Shown here: positions 23,142 through 35,289 of the stretch, one piece after another
Layout of the letters: each line of letters starts with the position of its first letter
How positions within the stretch are numbered: position 1 is the stretch's first letter
Source of the DNA: Cordia subcordata
Taxonomy: Eukaryota > Streptophyta > Magnoliopsida > Boraginales > Cordiaceae
Length of the DNA: 64,000 nt
NCBI GenBank assembly: GCA_028554755.1
Contig: JAPTOF010000007.1
Span: 590,001 to 654,000 of the forward strand
Direction of reading: 5' to 3'
Position numbers and translations under genes: made by a program
The notes under the pieces: model-generated
Seen by the model: the letters and a program-made list of their open reading frames with translations, nothing else
What the model was told of the DNA's origin: nothing
Databases searched by the model: none

Positions 23142-25375
23142 ATGATGGTAAGATATATGGCTCATAGACCGACTCCTAGCAATAGTTTAGTGTTATGCTA
23201 TTACTATGACCACCAGGTGAATTATTTATCGTCACCCTGATAGTTAGAAGAGGAACACAAGATTTATAAGAGTAATAGAGAGTTATTCCTATGGACGGAG
23301 CATCCCGTTATGCAGATGGCTTTATTAAGAGCTAAATTTTTTGGATGTTATGCAGCACGCTTCCATCAGGTTGACAATCCTCATATTACTGCCCTGATCG
23401 AGAGGTGGCAGCCAGAGACACATATATTTCATTTGCTGTAGGCGAAGCCACGATCACCCTCCAGGATGTCACCGTATATTTGGGATTGCCTATTATTGAC
23501 AAGGTTGTCCCGGTGCTCGACTATACTAGTCAAACTCCGGATGAGTGGCGGACACGTATTCATCAGTATATGAGGGTATATGTAAATTTGGAGAAAATTA
23601 GTGGAAATTCGATTAACATAACCCATCTAAGGGAATTGTACATAGCCCAAGGTACTCCGGAGAATCCTGAGGTGGAGGAAGAGGAACGGCGGGCACGTTT
23701 GTGAATTTTTTTGTTATTTGGCACCCATATGTTCACTGATACGATAGGAAATAAATTATCCTTATATTGGTTAGACTTTTTGATTGACTTGATCATATCA
23801 GTGATTATAATTAGGGGACAGCATGCCTAGCGCATCTGTATAGATGGCTTTGTAAGGCTTGCTATCTTGATTATAGGGGCATGTACAGGGTCGTGATGCT
23901 CATTCAGATATTACACTTAATCATCTCTTTGTTGTTAATGATATTTTAAGATTATTATTTCTTATAATATAATTGTCTCGTGCGATGCAGTTTTTTGGCT
24001 CGGACAGACTCCCGGCTTTTAGGCGAACACTGTATGAGCAGATGGATAGGCACCATCAGAGGGATGGGCAAGCCGTTCACCCTCAGTTTCCATTGCCAGG
24101 CCCGCCATGCGGTTACATGTTTTTTGCGAGGAAGGATTTGAGATGGGTAGCGGGTCGGGCAGGTTTGAACAAGGCACGGGACATGATTGACCGTTTGCAG
24201 CCCGGCGAGGTTTAAAAAAATTTTACTTCTCACGTATTCTCTCTTGTTAATTTACGTTGTTTGTTTTATAATTTGATCTGTCGTTATTATTGTGTTCGCA
24301 ATTTATTTGGCAGCCATTCGAGCACGCAATGGGGGGAAGGGTTGCCACATTATTGTCTGCAAAACGTGAAGGCGTGGCGAGCATGCGTACCCCTCATTGT
24401 TGGTAGGCTAGATGAGTGGCACCGTCTTGACCGGGTACTTCGGCAGTTCGGCATGCAGCAAACGATCCCCGTAAATCCACCATCGTGGCAAAAGCACCAA
24501 GACGGGAAAGAGAAGATTACAGCCGCACAATATAATGAGACAGTCGACATATGGGCCAATTGGCAAAACACTATTGTTGAGACAAAGTTAGAGGACTTTC
24601 CCGATCCTGGATCTTTGAGGGCGTACATGAGATGGTACCGAGGGATAACCATACTACATACCGAACACCCTGGGACTAGTCATACGGATGACAGCTACGT
24701 TGCGTCGGCCCACGATGAGAACAGTCTGGTTAGTGAGATATCCATGTTTTCCAATTAATTCGAATTAAGTTGGCATTAATGAAATATCGTTTGACAGTAA
24801 CTGCAACTTTTTGTTTAGGCGGTATACGCTCAGCATGTGGTTAACCACAGTGGCAGTATACTACAGCAGTACGAGGCGGGAGATTTGCGAGTAGATACAG
24901 CTACTCTTGAGGCTGTGATGAGTCATCTGCATGTCCTGCGCATCGGAGGCCAAGCTGTACTTCAACAGACCCAGCATGAACACCTGTTAGATGACATGAC
25001 CGCCATGCATGATGTCCCACGTTTGCAACCGCCTTCACAAACGTTTCATCGGTCGGGACAGCGGGGCCATTATCATCATCCCCTCAGGAGCCCAGTACTT
25101 CGTACATACCACCGCAACATGGTAGCTTTAACCAGTTCGAATATGGTGGTCCATCACATCAGGATCCCAGCACTTCGTACACGTCGCCGCAGCAACCCTT
25201 ATCTACTAGTGATTATTTGATAGACAAGCATACTACTGACCTAGTGCTTAAGGAGGACCATCTACTGTGTCGTACTCGTAGACGCATACAGTCACCGCAT
25301 CTGGCACCATGCATTTTACCTGATCGGACCACCGGGGGTCGGAGGCCTGATCATTACACACCATCCCAGTATTGA
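23142..25375 (+). pseudogene. Plant mobile domain (MAIN-like) gene of the MULE
   Basis: The start used is ATG near 23,142. Pieces in order match the PMD (Pfam PF10536) fold. They are the stretch ALLRAKFFGCYAARFHQVDN followed by ALIERWQPETHIFHL, then VGEATITLQDVTVYLGLPI, then GTACLAHLYRWLCKA. They continue with KAWRACVPLIVGRLDEWHRL, VLRQFGMQQTIP and AYMRWYRGIT, and end in a basic tail with GGRRPDHYTPSQY. A single missing base at about 23,435 (between FHL and VGEAT) shifts the frame, and stops lie near 23,702 and 23,813, so it cannot be translated whole. Gaps near 23,215, 24,215-24,310 and 24,755-24,820 look like introns. PMD proteins occur as host MAIN/MAIL proteins, which act in gene expression and silencing, and as transposon-borne forms. 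This one is transposon-borne by position. Confidence 0.85.
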
Positions 25376-25621
25376 TGTAGTTGAACTAACGTTTTACATT
25401 TCAAACTTATTTTATTAATTCGATGTAAATGAACTTGCATTTTACATTTCATATTCGTACTTATTATCATGTCTCATATAAATTGCGTTGATGTTGACAA
25501 TATTTTGAGATGAAAAGATTTGGCAGTATCTTTTATTGAAAACATTATACAACATTCACAAGACCTATTAGCTTCACATTCTACAACTTCATTATAACTA
25601 TTACAAGCTACGCATTTTGTC
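25376..25621. other. Convergent gene spacer inside the MULE
   Basis: About 250 bp separate the PMD stop codon from the presumed original end of the transposase reading frame. It contains AT-rich 3'-UTR-like DNA and no coding sequence. Confidence 0.5.
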
Positions 25622-28241
25622 TTAGGGGCAATTTAGAGCAGTATGTCATGGGTTACGGCAATAACCACACTTCTTTCTACCTACTTGCTCAGAGTTGTTC
25701 ATCTCGTTTGGTATACGCTGAGCTCTTTCTCGCCCACGTCTTATTTCGCGCAGTCATAATGGATTCGGGAGTAACGTCAATCTAGGTCCTGGAGGCCAGT
25801 AAAATTCATGTCCAAGGGGTTGAAATGTCATAATATATGTTGTCTTGAATGACTTCATCGTATAATACAGATTAACCATGGTTGAAGGGTTTCCACCCCC
25901 CAAACGGGCAACATATTGGGCATGAGAGCATGGCATATTATAGGTTGTCCACTTACCACATGTACATGTTCGTCTACCCCAATCTAGCTCTTGTTCATTA
26001 GGAACATCGTCCCATTGTTCTGGCATTCGACCAACCTGGTACCACTCATCTAGTCTGAATGTATGCAATCGCATCCGGTGTAAAGATATCTCCCACTTTT
26101 CATATTTTTCTCTGGCCTGACACATGAGAATACGACCATCTCTCTGTATGTGCATCGCGTTTGCCAACCTATTGTGGAAATATCCCTTTAGCTTCAAAAA
26201 AGTGTTATTTACTAGTGCTGTAATGGGTAATCCCCTGGCTCCGACAATAACACCATTGAAGCATTCAACATTATTTGTCATCAGCACTTCCCATCTATAA
26301 CCCCCATCGTGGCTCAAGGACCATGAATCTGGACCAAGGTCAGCTAAAATCTGGTGTACCCATGTACCAACGCCAGTGGGTCGTGGGTTGATATTACATA
26401 TAATGTCCATGGCGGCGATATGCTTCTATTTCTAGCTTTCTTTTCCAGCTATCCAATACATGTCTTTTACAAATTGGTTGTGTCATCTTTTCATCACATT
26501 GCTTTTTAGATGTCTCAAGCAAATGCGATGTTTCACTTGTAGTCGACCGTCAGATGTTATTGTATTGATAGCTGCCACTATCCCTTCGTGCCGAATATTA
26601 GATAGAATACACACTGTTGACATATCGTTTAAAAAACATTCATGTACCCTCTCCAGGAACAACCTCCAACTATTTATGCTCTCGCTATCAACTACGGCAA
26701 ATGCCAACGGCAATATATGGTTGTTAGCATCTGTTGCTAAGGTGACGAGCAAGTGGCCCTTGTACTTTCTACACAAATGTGTTTCGTCCAACGAGATTAT
26801 AGGTCAACAGTGCCTCTATGCCGTGATGCACGGACCAAAAGCCCAAAAAACATAGTAGCAAATTTTTTCTATTTGAGCTGAACCCTGGGCGAACTTGTAG
26901 TGGACAACGGTTCCCGAATTCTTCGCAATCACGGTGCCCAGAAAGTGCGGTAGCATCTTGTATGACATGTTCCAGTCACCAAAAACTAGTTGGATTGCCT
27001 TATTCCTACCACGCCAAGCTTTTCCGTATGTTATATCAACATTTAACGTCTTTTTTATGTGGGTTTGGACAAGACGTACCTCGAAGTTAGGCTTATCTGC
27101 AACAAAATGCCTCACCATGTAACTTACCAGACCAGATGTTAGATTTCTATGGTTTGGCCCGCATTTATCTCCCATACAAATATGCATGCTTTGGTACCTT
27201 GTGATCTTGAACATCTTGTACGTGGATTTTTTTACTGCATGAACTTTTCACTTGCATGGTGTCCTAGTATTGCTCGATTCGTAGCAACGTATGTCCCACA
27301 AGGACTTATTCGACTTCACCGCCCTGTATTGTCGTTGATGTTTGATCACGTTTTGTTGGATAGCCCTTATTAGATCAACCTTTTTTGGGAACACCATGCA
27401 TTTGGCCACCTCCATCCATCTCTCGTCCCACATTAGTCTCTCCATTGGAGGCTCATTTGAAGTGATCTAATACTCCGTCCTAGCTGTGTGGAAAGCTACC
27501 AATTCTTCCTCCTGTAGCTCCAAATCCGACTGTTTGCCATTGCCTGGCCCCACCTCAACCTCTTCGTTTTGGTAGTTTAAACTTTCCACTGACACAACAT
27601 CTTTCTTGTCGTTTAACTGGACGACCTCATCTTCTTTTTCCGGTTCAAATTGAATATACTCCCACCTCGAACATCTCCGGAATGTCACTAGCTTGAGAGG
27701 GTCCTCCAACTTCAAATGTGGAGCATAGCAGTAGAGAAAGGGAAAATATGGCAAACTCCGCCGTTGTGGTTGGAATGTCAACTTCCGCGTTGACATAATA
27801 AGGTCATTCCATGTTCAAATCTGGCAATTAAACAACAACTTGTTGTAATGTTGGTTCTTCATTTGATGGTTGTGGATTGTACACGACATCACTTTGCACG
27901 TCTACAATGACGTGCGCACATCGCCTATTCATTTCCATGCAAGCTATTTCGTACATGTCCTGCACATCTTCATCATCCTTAATGCCACTCGGGAAATAAT
28001 ATGTTTGCTGTAGGTTTGTATCCCATTTGGGATCACGATAACACAAATCAACTCTATCAATAGTAGACCGCAATTGGAGCTTCGTTAATATAAGAGATAC
28101 AAATTGATTGTATGTCGTACTGGGAAGAATTTTTATCTCACGTGGTAAGTTTGGACCTACGTAGTCGAGCCCATGATCTGTTTCACTTTTTTGGCCACTA
28201 TAATATAAATATACAGTAAGTGCATCAACATTTGCATTCAT
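25622..28241 (-). pseudogene. MURA-type (MuDR) transposase, decayed
   Basis: On the minus strand from ATG at 28,241, an N-terminal segment (MNANVDALTVYLYYSG, then PREIKILPSTTYNQF) matches the MULE N-terminal domain. Next come KSNKSLWDIRC, KITRYQSMHICMGD with a MuDR-type C/H pattern, and VDITYGKAWRGRNKAI. The DDE core follows, with LDETHL at about 26,790. The second catalytic motif reads LSNIRHEG where MULEs have SDRH, so the Asp is lost. Then come NNVECFN (catalytic Glu) and a SWIM finger CTCGKWTTYNMPCSHA at about 25,930-25,970. Past a stop at 25,754 there is still a CX2CX4HX4C knuckle remnant (CGYC...H...C). Internal stops occur at 27,467, 27,248, 26,816, 26,804, 26,483, about 26,430 and 25,754, and there is a frameshift between about 27,640 and 27,830. 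Confidence 0.88.
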
Positions 28242-28439
28242 CTTTTTGAGTGAAAGAAAATGTATAACGTGACTTAGATGTAAATGAGCTATAGAAGGGA
28301 AGGAAGTGGAGTGGGGTTATATATCAACAAATTCAAATTTGGAAAATGCTACATAACGTGTTTATCGTGTGAAAGTTTGGAGGGTTAGTGATTTTGAAAT
28401 GAGAAGGTGCAGGGAGAAGTAGAGAGTGCATTAAATAGT

Positions 28440-28880
28440 AACAAATTCGAATTTTGAAAATCAGAGTTCGAACTTCGAATTTCAGATTCCCTGCCACTCC
28501 ATCAAATCATTGGACTGGGTGAAATAAAGGCGGAACCCTAATTCGAACTTCCAAAGTTCGAAATATCCAACTCGAACTTTTGAAGCTCGACTTGTAAAAA
28601 ATTCGAACTTCAAAAGTTCGAATTCCAATATTATTCTCTGCCTTCCGATATGATTTTCTGTCCTCCATCACATCGTCTGGGCATCATTGCAGAAGCAATC
28701 TTGCAAACCCTAATCGAACTTCAGCACTCTGATTTCGAGCTTGTGAAGTTCAAATTTTATATTCGAACTTTCATAGTTCGTTTTCTACATTTTGAAGTTC
28801 GAGTAGCGGCTGCTGCAAATTTTCAAACTTTTGAAGTTCGATTTCGAACTTTCATAGTTCGAGCTCGACCTTCTAAACCT
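28440..28880. repeat. Right subterminal palindrome array of the MULE
   Basis: This is the mirror array of TCGAACTT / AAGTTCGA palindromes, with clear full sites near 28,540, 28,600, 28,765 and 28,845 and many half sites. Together with the left array it brackets the two genes of the element. Confidence 0.85.
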
Positions 28881-29679
28881 CGAAAAATCTAAATCTGCAA
28901 TTTCCCTCAAAACTGGATTATTTTTCGAAGCAAGTTAAAACATAGGGTTAAAAATAAAAATAATCCCTGTTTCGTCAATGTGAGCTTTTTAAGCATGTGT
29001 CATTATTCTACAGCTTTTTACTATTAGCTGCAATATTTATAAGTCATTTGCGTGAATGGTGCCTTTTTTTTCTGATAGTTAAAAGCATATTAATTACTAC
29101 TTCATTGTTTCTTTCTCTTTGGTCTTCCATCACAATGCCAATTAAGAGGTAAAGTTTTGGTGATGCCGTCTACATGCGATCCCTCGCAAGCTAGCACACA
29201 TGTAACCTCCCACACTAGTTTGTAGGATGATATTTAAATGGCTTATAAGTAAATGTTGTGTCATAACTAATAATTTGAATTGATTATTTTGGCCAAGTCA
29301 ATCTTAGGGTCCAAGTAATTCTTTGTTGTACCTGGCTTTGCTTGCAAGCCTAAGCTAGGGTCTAGGCTTCAATGCGTGTTGCATAAATATAACTAGAACT
29401 GGGACTTGTGGCAATAGATAACTCAAAGGCCGTTCAGTTGTGCTTATTTAATTGCTTTTACCTGCTTATAAGTTCTGTGGAGATTGATAATTCAGACACA
29501 GTTGGTTGTGCTTATTTGCTTGCTTAAAAAATTTGCTTATAAGCACTTAAAAAACCTGCTTATAAGCAGCTAAATAAACACAAATAAATAGCCTCTTAAT
29601 GTAGGAAAAAATCCTCTATATATCACATTATGAGCATCCTCTTTTGATGTATATTTGTCGAACAACCCTAGATATCACT

Positions 29680-29703
29680 TCTTATATATATATATATATA
29701 TAA
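29680..29703. repeat. (TA)n microsatellite in peroxidase A intron 1
   Basis: This TATATATA run is longer than the one at the same place in peroxidase B (about 40,291-40,300), showing repeat expansion after duplication. Confidence 0.85.
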
Positions 29704-30107
29704 TAACACAACTTTTGGCTTCTTACAATAACAAATATCAAGCCAATTATTATATTCTACACATAAGACCACATAGAATGCCAATTAGGAGATAAAAGTT
29801 TGGCCGATAAATATCATTAATGTTTTTTGTCAATTTGCTTTTTGTTCCAAAAGTACCTAACTAATCCACTAATAGAACATTCAATATATCTTTTTGAGCT
29901 ATTCATCTTTTAAATTATATATTATGCTCTTCGCTCCAATCTCAACATACATTCTTTACTCCTGCGTCGTTTCAACTTGAGAGGGTTTACTTTCCTATAT
30001 TCTCGTTTCTTGAATGTACTTATGATGCCATTCTTTCTTTTATTTTTATTTTTTTCCCCTCCAATCCGACCCCAGACCCTCATGAGAGTCGAACACAAGT
30101 TGTGTAA

Positions 30108-30347
<240 letters not shown>

Positions 30348-30744
30348 TGAAGCAAGGATTGATTTTATATAACTCACGAGTCACAACTTTTTATCACAAC
30401 AAGTTACTACTCGACCATTTCGTTAGTTATTGAACATCTCAAAAGCAAGAAAGTCTATAATTTTCGTTGTAAGATAAAAATAATTTATTGGAAATGATGT
30501 ATTAATTGCAGAGTGGAGGACCTTCATAGAGAGTTTTGCTAGGTGGAAGACAAGGATTAGTGGCAAATCAAACAGGGGCCAACACTTTACTCCCTTCTCC
30601 CTTGGATCGCTTGATGCGATTATTTCCAAGTTTGCTGCTGTTGGTCTCAATGTGACAGACGTTGTTTCGTTATCTGGTACCTAAATAGCTAATTACATAG
30701 AGTTATTTAAAATAACATGCATTTGTGTCAAGATCAACTTGCAC

Positions 30745-31556
30745 TTTGGGGTGGGAATCGGAATGAATAATCGGATAATCGAATAATGCGATATCAGATA
30801 GTCGAATATCGGATTAGAAAATTAACTATTCGATTGGATAGTTTAAAAGTACCTATCCGGCCAGATATCATGTTCGAATTACGGATATTTTCGGATTCGG
30901 ATAATCGGATTTTTGGATTTATTTAACAATCAAAAAATATTTAATTTCTCATTTAATATTTTACTACTAAACAACATTATAACTATATAAATTGAGTGCC
31001 ACTCGATCTACAACAATATTAAATTATATTGAAAAAAAATTAACACATTTTAATATATATGAAGTTTACCACAAACTATAATTCACACTAATATGCCAGA
31101 CTAAATAATAGTAGATAATAACCAATATATAAGTTTACTACAAATCAAAGTCCACATTAGTATGTCATACAGACCACAGTCAATACTAAATACAAAATCT
31201 ATCACAATCTATATTTCATAACAAGTCATCAAATATTTTTGTTGTACCAAAAGTTAAACAAATAAAATATCCCAAATGCAGGACATAAAACTAAAATATT
31301 TAAAATAAAGTTAAAAGTCATAAAATAATAATTTAGATAATGAAGCCCTTAACATAAAATTAATATATTTTATATGTGTTTTATTTTTTGGATATTTCAG
31401 ATCGGATTCAGATAGTAAAAAAATTATCCAAATTCTTATTCGATATCCGGTATTTTTTATCGCATATTGGATTCGGATATATCCATACCCAAAGTTTTCA
31501 TAATTTTTCTATCCAATTGAGTTCGGATACAGATACGGAACAGATATTCCCATGCT
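30745..31556. mobile_element. hAT-like non-autonomous element
   Basis: This is an 812-bp insertion in intron 3 of peroxidase A, flanked by a perfect 8-bp duplication, ACTTGCAC (30,737-30,744 and 31,557-31,564). Peroxidase B has the undivided site at about 41,323-41,330 with one base change. The ends are only loosely inverted (TTTGGGGTGGGAAT against AGCATGGGAAT). The interior next to the ends repeats GGATAATCGGAT-type motifs on the left and related CGGAT motifs on the right, as in hAT subterminal regions. No transposase is present. Confidence 0.75.
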
Positions 31557-31561
31557 ACTTG

Positions 31562-32045
31562 CACTACTAAAAATTGTTAGTTAGAGACGAAATTATATAA
31601 ATGTATTTATTTACTTTTCAAATTAACCACGGTATAAAGATGGATTTTCCGTCACTAGTTAGCAACCAAAAGACACATATTAATAACTGCACTAATTTAA
31701 TGACCGAGTCCCATCTCTAATTACTGGTCAGAATTTCGGTTCCATTCCCTTGCTATTAGAGATAAAAATTTTGGTCTCTAATTGGATACCAAAATTTCTG
31801 TCTTTAATTAGCAATGATACTTTGGTCTCTAATCCGACTTTATCTAGTAACAAATATTAATTCCGTCTCTAATTAGAATTGGATTAAAAGCGAAGACTAT
31901 CATACATGAAATTAGAGACAGAATATTGACCGAACTATATTTGAAGATGGTCGATTTGGAGACGGACTTTCCATCCCTAATCATTTAGTGATAGATTAGT
32001 AACATATCTATTCTTCCGTTTCTAATTAACAATTTTCTAGTAATG
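31562..32045. mobile_element. CACTA-type MITE in peroxidase A intron 3
   Basis: It begins CACTACTAAAAATTGTTAG and, on the opposite strand at the other end, CATTACTAGAAAATTGTTAA. These are TIRs of about 28 bp with the CACTA signature. Subterminal copies of 'GTCTCTAATTA' and its reverse run through the element. The same element sits at the orthologous place in peroxidase B (41,328-41,797), so it predates the duplication. The hAT-like element later landed exactly on its left end. Confidence 0.7.
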
Positions 32046-32264
32046 GTGGGCCATTACGCTCTAGTCTGTATATTGATCATTATGTGCAAATGAACCATAC
32101 AGGTGGGCATACAATAGGATTGTCAAGGTGTGCTTTCTTCAGCAACAGGTTGTTCAACTTCTCAGGGAGTGGCGCCTCAGACACAACCATGGATCCAAAC
32201 ATGGTGAATGAGCTCCAAAGTGTACGTGTGTCCTCAGGGCAGTGATGGCAACAACACAGCTCCT

Positions 32265-32870
32265 CAGAGCATAATTGCAAGGGGTAACTAACTGTGCTAG
32301 CAATATAACTCAAACCACTTTAGGTGATGAGAACAAGAAACATTCCTGAATTTGACCCACTTAATCCTAACTAAAGTTACTAAGTTAAGCATCAGAATCC
32401 CATTTTCTTAACAAGAAAGGTCGGTTGTTCACATGTCACAAATTCTCCATAACTTGATCACACAATTCATCTTTTTCAAACTTGAAAACAAAGGCCATTT
32501 TCCGTTGATTTTATTTCCACATGCCCGTATTTCTTCCAATAAATCTCAGCCATTCTTCTAATGAGGAAAAGGGCAGAGAGTTTATCCAAAAAATGTCTAA
32601 TTAGACAACTTTTTCAGTGTCCATCACCCTCCACAAAAACATCCTTCGGTGGTATAGCACCAACATAAGGTTCATGAAACACAAGCTTGCAGGATTGAAA
32701 AAGATTTCCAAAAAATTTACCTTGCAAATCCCTCCTAGCATTCGAAAATGCTGAATTTCCTTGTCCTAGAGTTGTTTGTGAAGCTGGCTGAGCATGATGA
32801 TAGAAAGTCATTTGAGGAGATGCATTTTGCTGCGGGTTGCATGCCAATCCAATCAAGTTGCTATCGGGTG
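32265..32870 (-). mobile_element. LINE ORF1 (DUF4283-type) fragment
   Basis: On the minus strand, broken frames spell a DUF4283-like domain. In order they are VGAIPPKDVFVEGDGH, then RRMAEIYWKKYGHVEIKST and ENGLCFQV. These are followed by a WHVNNRPFLLRKW-like stretch, WVKFRN and finally GLSYIAS. This order ('W..K..G.v.i.....g.f.F', 'RP.fLr.W', 'WvkfrN.P', 'lsyIAS..G.P') is that of the gag-like ORF1 of plant LINEs. Stops and a frameshift make it dead. Its downstream end joins peroxidase A exon 4 directly at about 32,264, truncating that gene. No target duplication was found, so it may have arrived by insertion or by rearrangement. Confidence 0.6.
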
Positions 32871-34380
32871 CTGGAACAAAAAAGCATTCTATTTTAACAT
32901 ATTGATTTTTAGTTTATATTTTGCTTACACATATACACCACAAAAAACAAGAATAGGTGACAGTTCCACTATAAAATAACAAAAATAGTCGGTACTTTTA
33001 TTATATAGGTAGAAATTTTGGTAATAGATAGATATATATTTGGTCGAAAGAGTGAAAGGAGAAAAACAGAAGTTTGGTGAAATGTGTTTACAGGTAAAAG
33101 GACAAAGAGTTAAGTGCTGAAGTATTTCTCTTTAATGTACGCTATCGTTAATTATTTTTATTTTTATAGAATAGGTTGAATATATAGTTCATAAGTTGGT
33201 TTTGTAATCATTTTGGATTAAACCCACCTCATAGGTATATGCGGGTATTTTGTGTGTAAACTCATATATTATATAAAATCTTTTATGGATAGGCCTGTTA
33301 CAATATATTATTTATATAGTTAGGTTCTCTCTACTACTTTTAACCCAAACAGTTTGTTCTCCATATGTTAATCCTGAATAGAGCATGGAGACGAAGATCT
33401 TAGTCTAAACTGGCTGACAGTCCAACGCCCAAGTCAATTATTGGAAGGAATATTATGGTATAAGGCTACGTAAAAGGGGAGTGAATATTACGGTATTAGG
33501 TTGTATCAAGAAAGTAAAGGCAAACCTTAGGGTGTTGTAGAAGGTTAGATGTGTAGAGAAGTATTTTTGATGGTTGGATGCCTCCTCCATGGTTCGAGGG
33601 GTGTAATTATAGTCGTGTCAAATGCAGAGGCGTGTATAGCTCCTTTCTTATCCATGTTGATCTAATCGTATAAGCATTGTCAAAGTTATAAGCATCTCCT
33701 TGGGCGCTCTAGAAATTTCTTAGTTATCATATAGATGAACTAAACCTATGTGCAAAGACACTATCCACATACATGTTTCTCTTGAAAAGTTAAAATAATG
33801 TCATACGTGGTCATACAAATCACAAGCACATGTTTTATGGTGAGATGGCAAGCCATACAACCTTTTTTGGGCCATGCAACGTTTATGGGCCTTAGTAACC
33901 CTACAATTTTGAGGCCCTTGGGCTAGGTCAATTTTGGGCTACTACACCTAGCTACGGTGTTGATAGTTCTATACAAGCCTCTTAGGATATAAATGGAGGT
34001 ATGTCAGGTAATGGGTGATTATTTTGAGGAGAGAAGACTCTTCCGATGTCGTTTCCTAATAGCTCACGAAGTCAGCTAGGCGGGTCTCGATATAAATGAG
34101 ATCCACTGTCTAATTAAGCTCATGAGTCTATAATTTATTAGCAAACCAATTTGTACACTTGTTAGCTTGTTTATAATAGATGGATCCTAATCTAAGTGTT
34201 GACGCTAATGGGTACATAATGAAGTAAATGCAACGTTTGATCTTCAAAGGATTGGATTTAAGATTGATATATAAGAAGTTACGGTGACCTTTTTATTATC
34301 AGTCGTTTTGTTTTCAAATTTTGTAAAATTATTTTTTTTTTCATCTTTCATTAGTAATGCTATTTTTTGTGCGAGGGCAT
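32871..34380. other. Spacer with left part of tandem unit B
   Basis: No coding exon is recognised. Matches to unit A begin at about 33,365 (see 10,395-10,870). About 500 bp at 33,430-33,940 is present only in this unit and holds no recognisable gene. Confidence 0.55.
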
Positions 34381-34668
34381 CAGTTTCTTATGCAATAAAA
34401 AGAGATTCTAAACGAAAAGAATTCATATGACATGGACTTTAATTTATTGTTATTACATAGTAGGAATCTTATTATTCTTGAACAGTACAAAGATGAAAGA
34501 AATTTATGAAATTATCGAATTTGCAGGAATCCTATCCAGGAAGCCTAAAGAAGAAGGAAATTATTACCAATTAATTAAACTATAACCGAACAGAATTCAA
34601 AGAGTAATTCAAGTAATCGAGATTATTTTCTTTCATTGAGATGATCTGGGAATGAATCCCGAGCGAAT

Positions 34669-35211
34669 TTATGGAACTAGGTAAGCGACCATCATTCCCA
34701 CTGCTACGTTCTGCAGTATATCACCTGCAAATTCCAGTGCCACATTCCTAGCAGCAGAAGCAACTTGTTCTTCAACCAAATTTGGATCTCTAAAGGCGTA
34801 AGATATGTCCAGTGTCCCAAAAGCACCTTCAGAATCACTTCTGCGTACCTTGTATCTAATTCTTTCAGCACTTAGTGTATGATCAAAAAGCTCCTCCAAG
34901 CTTATATTCACTTCACCCACATATTTATCAGACTTCAAGCTTCTCTGGCAATACAATTTGATGCTAAGAAGGCTATCTTCATTGCAAATTGTTGCTTCAT
35001 GGATTGTAAAAACCATCTTGCAGTTCCAGCGCGGGTTGGTCTTGCCTTCCATGTCCACTGGGGTTGTCATCATCAACTGATGATGATTTGTGGCATCAAC
35101 CACTCCTTCAATTGAAACTTTGGCGTAAACTTTCACGTCCAAAATTCTGCGCACGTTCACAAGATTATTGGCGGAGATGAGAGTGATGTCGAATTCCCGG
35201 AACGCCTCCAT
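34669..35211 (-). CDS. SRC2-like C2-domain protein (intact copy)
   Basis: A single open exon encodes 180 aa, starting at the ATG at 35,211 that is conserved in the unit A copy. Residues 1-130 form a C2 domain of the plant SRC2 type. The first strand reads FDITLISANNLVNV, followed by VKVYAKVSIEG, TPVDMEGKTNPRWN, a strand around LLSIKLYCQRS, then YVGEVNISLEELFD. The domain closes with GTLDISYAF. The C-terminal 35 residues (NLVEEQVASAARN to VGMMVAYLVP) form an amphipathic or hydrophobic tail that may bind membrane. SRC2-like proteins bind lipid and are linked to cold and defence signalling; that role is family knowledge. No introns and no frame damage are seen. It lies divergently to peroxidase B, 4.2 kb away. 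Confidence 0.85.
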   Translation of the reverse strand: MEAFREFDITLISANNLVNVRRILDVKVYAKVSIEGVVDATNHHQLMMTTPVDMEGKTNPRWNCKMVFTIHEATICNEDSLLSIKLYCQRSLKSDKYVGEVNISLEELFDHTLSAERIRYKVRRSDSEGAFGTLDISYAFRDPNLVEEQVASAARNVALEFAGDILQNVAVGMMVAYLVP

Positions 35212-35289
35212 GCTCGTTTCCCAAAGAATGTCACAAGTCAGTCACAACTTCAGTTTAGTGATCGGTTCTTTTATTAGTTATGTTAGTGC

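Noticed and set aside
25754..26410. Considered as a free-standing SWIM-finger gene
   Set aside because: Upstream and downstream pieces in the same frame show the rest of a MULE transposase, including the DDE core and a zinc-knuckle remnant beyond its stop.
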